From Gammaproteobacteria bacterium (lineage in GTDB: Bacteria; Pseudomonadota; Gammaproteobacteria; SZUA-229), in contig JAASSE010000100.1 of assembly GCA_021768055.1 (NCBI GenBank), positions 1 through 5,474 of the forward strand: 5,474 nt of DNA, in the 5' to 3' direction. This document shows positions 5,220 to 5,474 of the stretch, in pieces. The position numbers were made by a program, and so were the translations under genes. Within the stretch, counting starts at the first letter, position 1, and every line of letters begins with the position of its first letter. The notes below the pieces were generated by a model. It was not told the DNA's origin. It did not search any database and saw nothing but the letters and a program-made list of their open reading frames with translations.

Positions 5220-5474
5220 ATGCCTTCGGTACCCGATATAACAGACGCAGAACAATGGGCTGTTGAAACCACGCTAAAGGAAAGGTGGCCGGACGAGAAC
5301 ATTGATATTCAGCTCGCGGACGTCGAAATAAGGATGTATCCGACAGACCGGGAACTCACGGTGTGCCCCGCTATGTTCTGGGAGCACAGTGAAACCAGTT
5401 TTGTGATTATCAAGGTTGCTGAGAAAGCTTACCGCAGCCAGTTTTATTACCGGGGGTATCAGCAGTACGGGACC
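5220..5474 (+). CDS. Unrecognised protein, 3' end outside window
   Basis: The frame opens with ATG at 5220 and has no stop through the last base, giving 85 visible codons. A short AGG sits 5 bases before the ATG, a modest Shine-Dalgarno. The visible part begins MPSVPDITDAEQWAVETTLK and is soluble in character: an acidic, probably helical start (TDAEQWAVETTLKERW), then a strand-rich part (IDIQLADVEIRMYP, ELTVCPAMFWEH, SFVIIKVAEKAYRSQF) ending in aromatic YYRGYQQYG. It has one cysteine and no signal peptide or membrane segment. No family is recognised and no function is proposed. The codon use looks like that of its neighbours, and the long frame with a plausible start supports a real gene. Confidence 0.75.
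   Translation, partial: MPSVPDITDAEQWAVETTLKERWPDENIDIQLADVEIRMYPTDRELTVCPAMFWEHSETSFVIIKVAEKAYRSQFYYRGYQQYGT

Overview
The window reads as chromosomal DNA of a sulfur-oxidising gammaproteobacterium. The main clue is the first pair of genes: the 3' part of a CobB/CbiA-type amidotransferase is followed 8 bases later by an IscA/HesB-fold protein with no cysteine at all. That order and that cysteine loss match dsrN-dsrR, the tail of the reverse dissimilatory sulfite reductase (rDsr) operon known from Allochromatium vinosum. The REP-like palindrome, the SlyD-type isomerase and the NarX/NarL-type two-component pair also fit a gammaproteobacterium. Genus cannot be set from this sequence.

Layout. 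Bases 2-3973 hold five tightly packed plus-strand genes: dsrN (5' end cut by the window edge), dsrR, a soluble GAF-containing NarX-type histidine kinase, a NarL-type response regulator and a single-domain rhodanese. Gaps are 8, 48, 18 and 4 bases with no obvious terminator between them, so they look like one transcription unit or a main operon with an attached distal module. Where A. vinosum has dsrS after dsrR, this genome has a two-component system plus a rhodanese. Bases 3971-4036 form a doublet of inverted REP-like sequences between convergent genes. Bases 4042-4368 (minus) encode a short S24/LexA-fold protein without a DNA-binding domain and apparently without the catalytic lysine; a good Shine-Dalgarno and a perfect TATAAT lie upstream. 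Divergent from it, 4499-4978 encodes a SlyD-like FKBP prolyl isomerase lacking the metal-binding tail. Bases 4979-5219 are non-coding or regulatory: a perfect palindrome beside a TTGACA hexamer, several hairpins, a possible 28-codon leader frame and a second promoter candidate. From 5220 a gene of unrecognised family runs off the right edge.

How it may work together. By family knowledge, DsrN amidates the sirohaem of DsrAB, DsrR has a regulatory or accessory role in sulfur oxidation, and rhodaneses move sulfane sulfur. The inference worth testing is that the kinase/regulator pair senses a cytoplasmic signal linked to sulfur or redox state and controls dsr or related genes. The genes right of the REP doublet look like an unrelated housekeeping neighbourhood.
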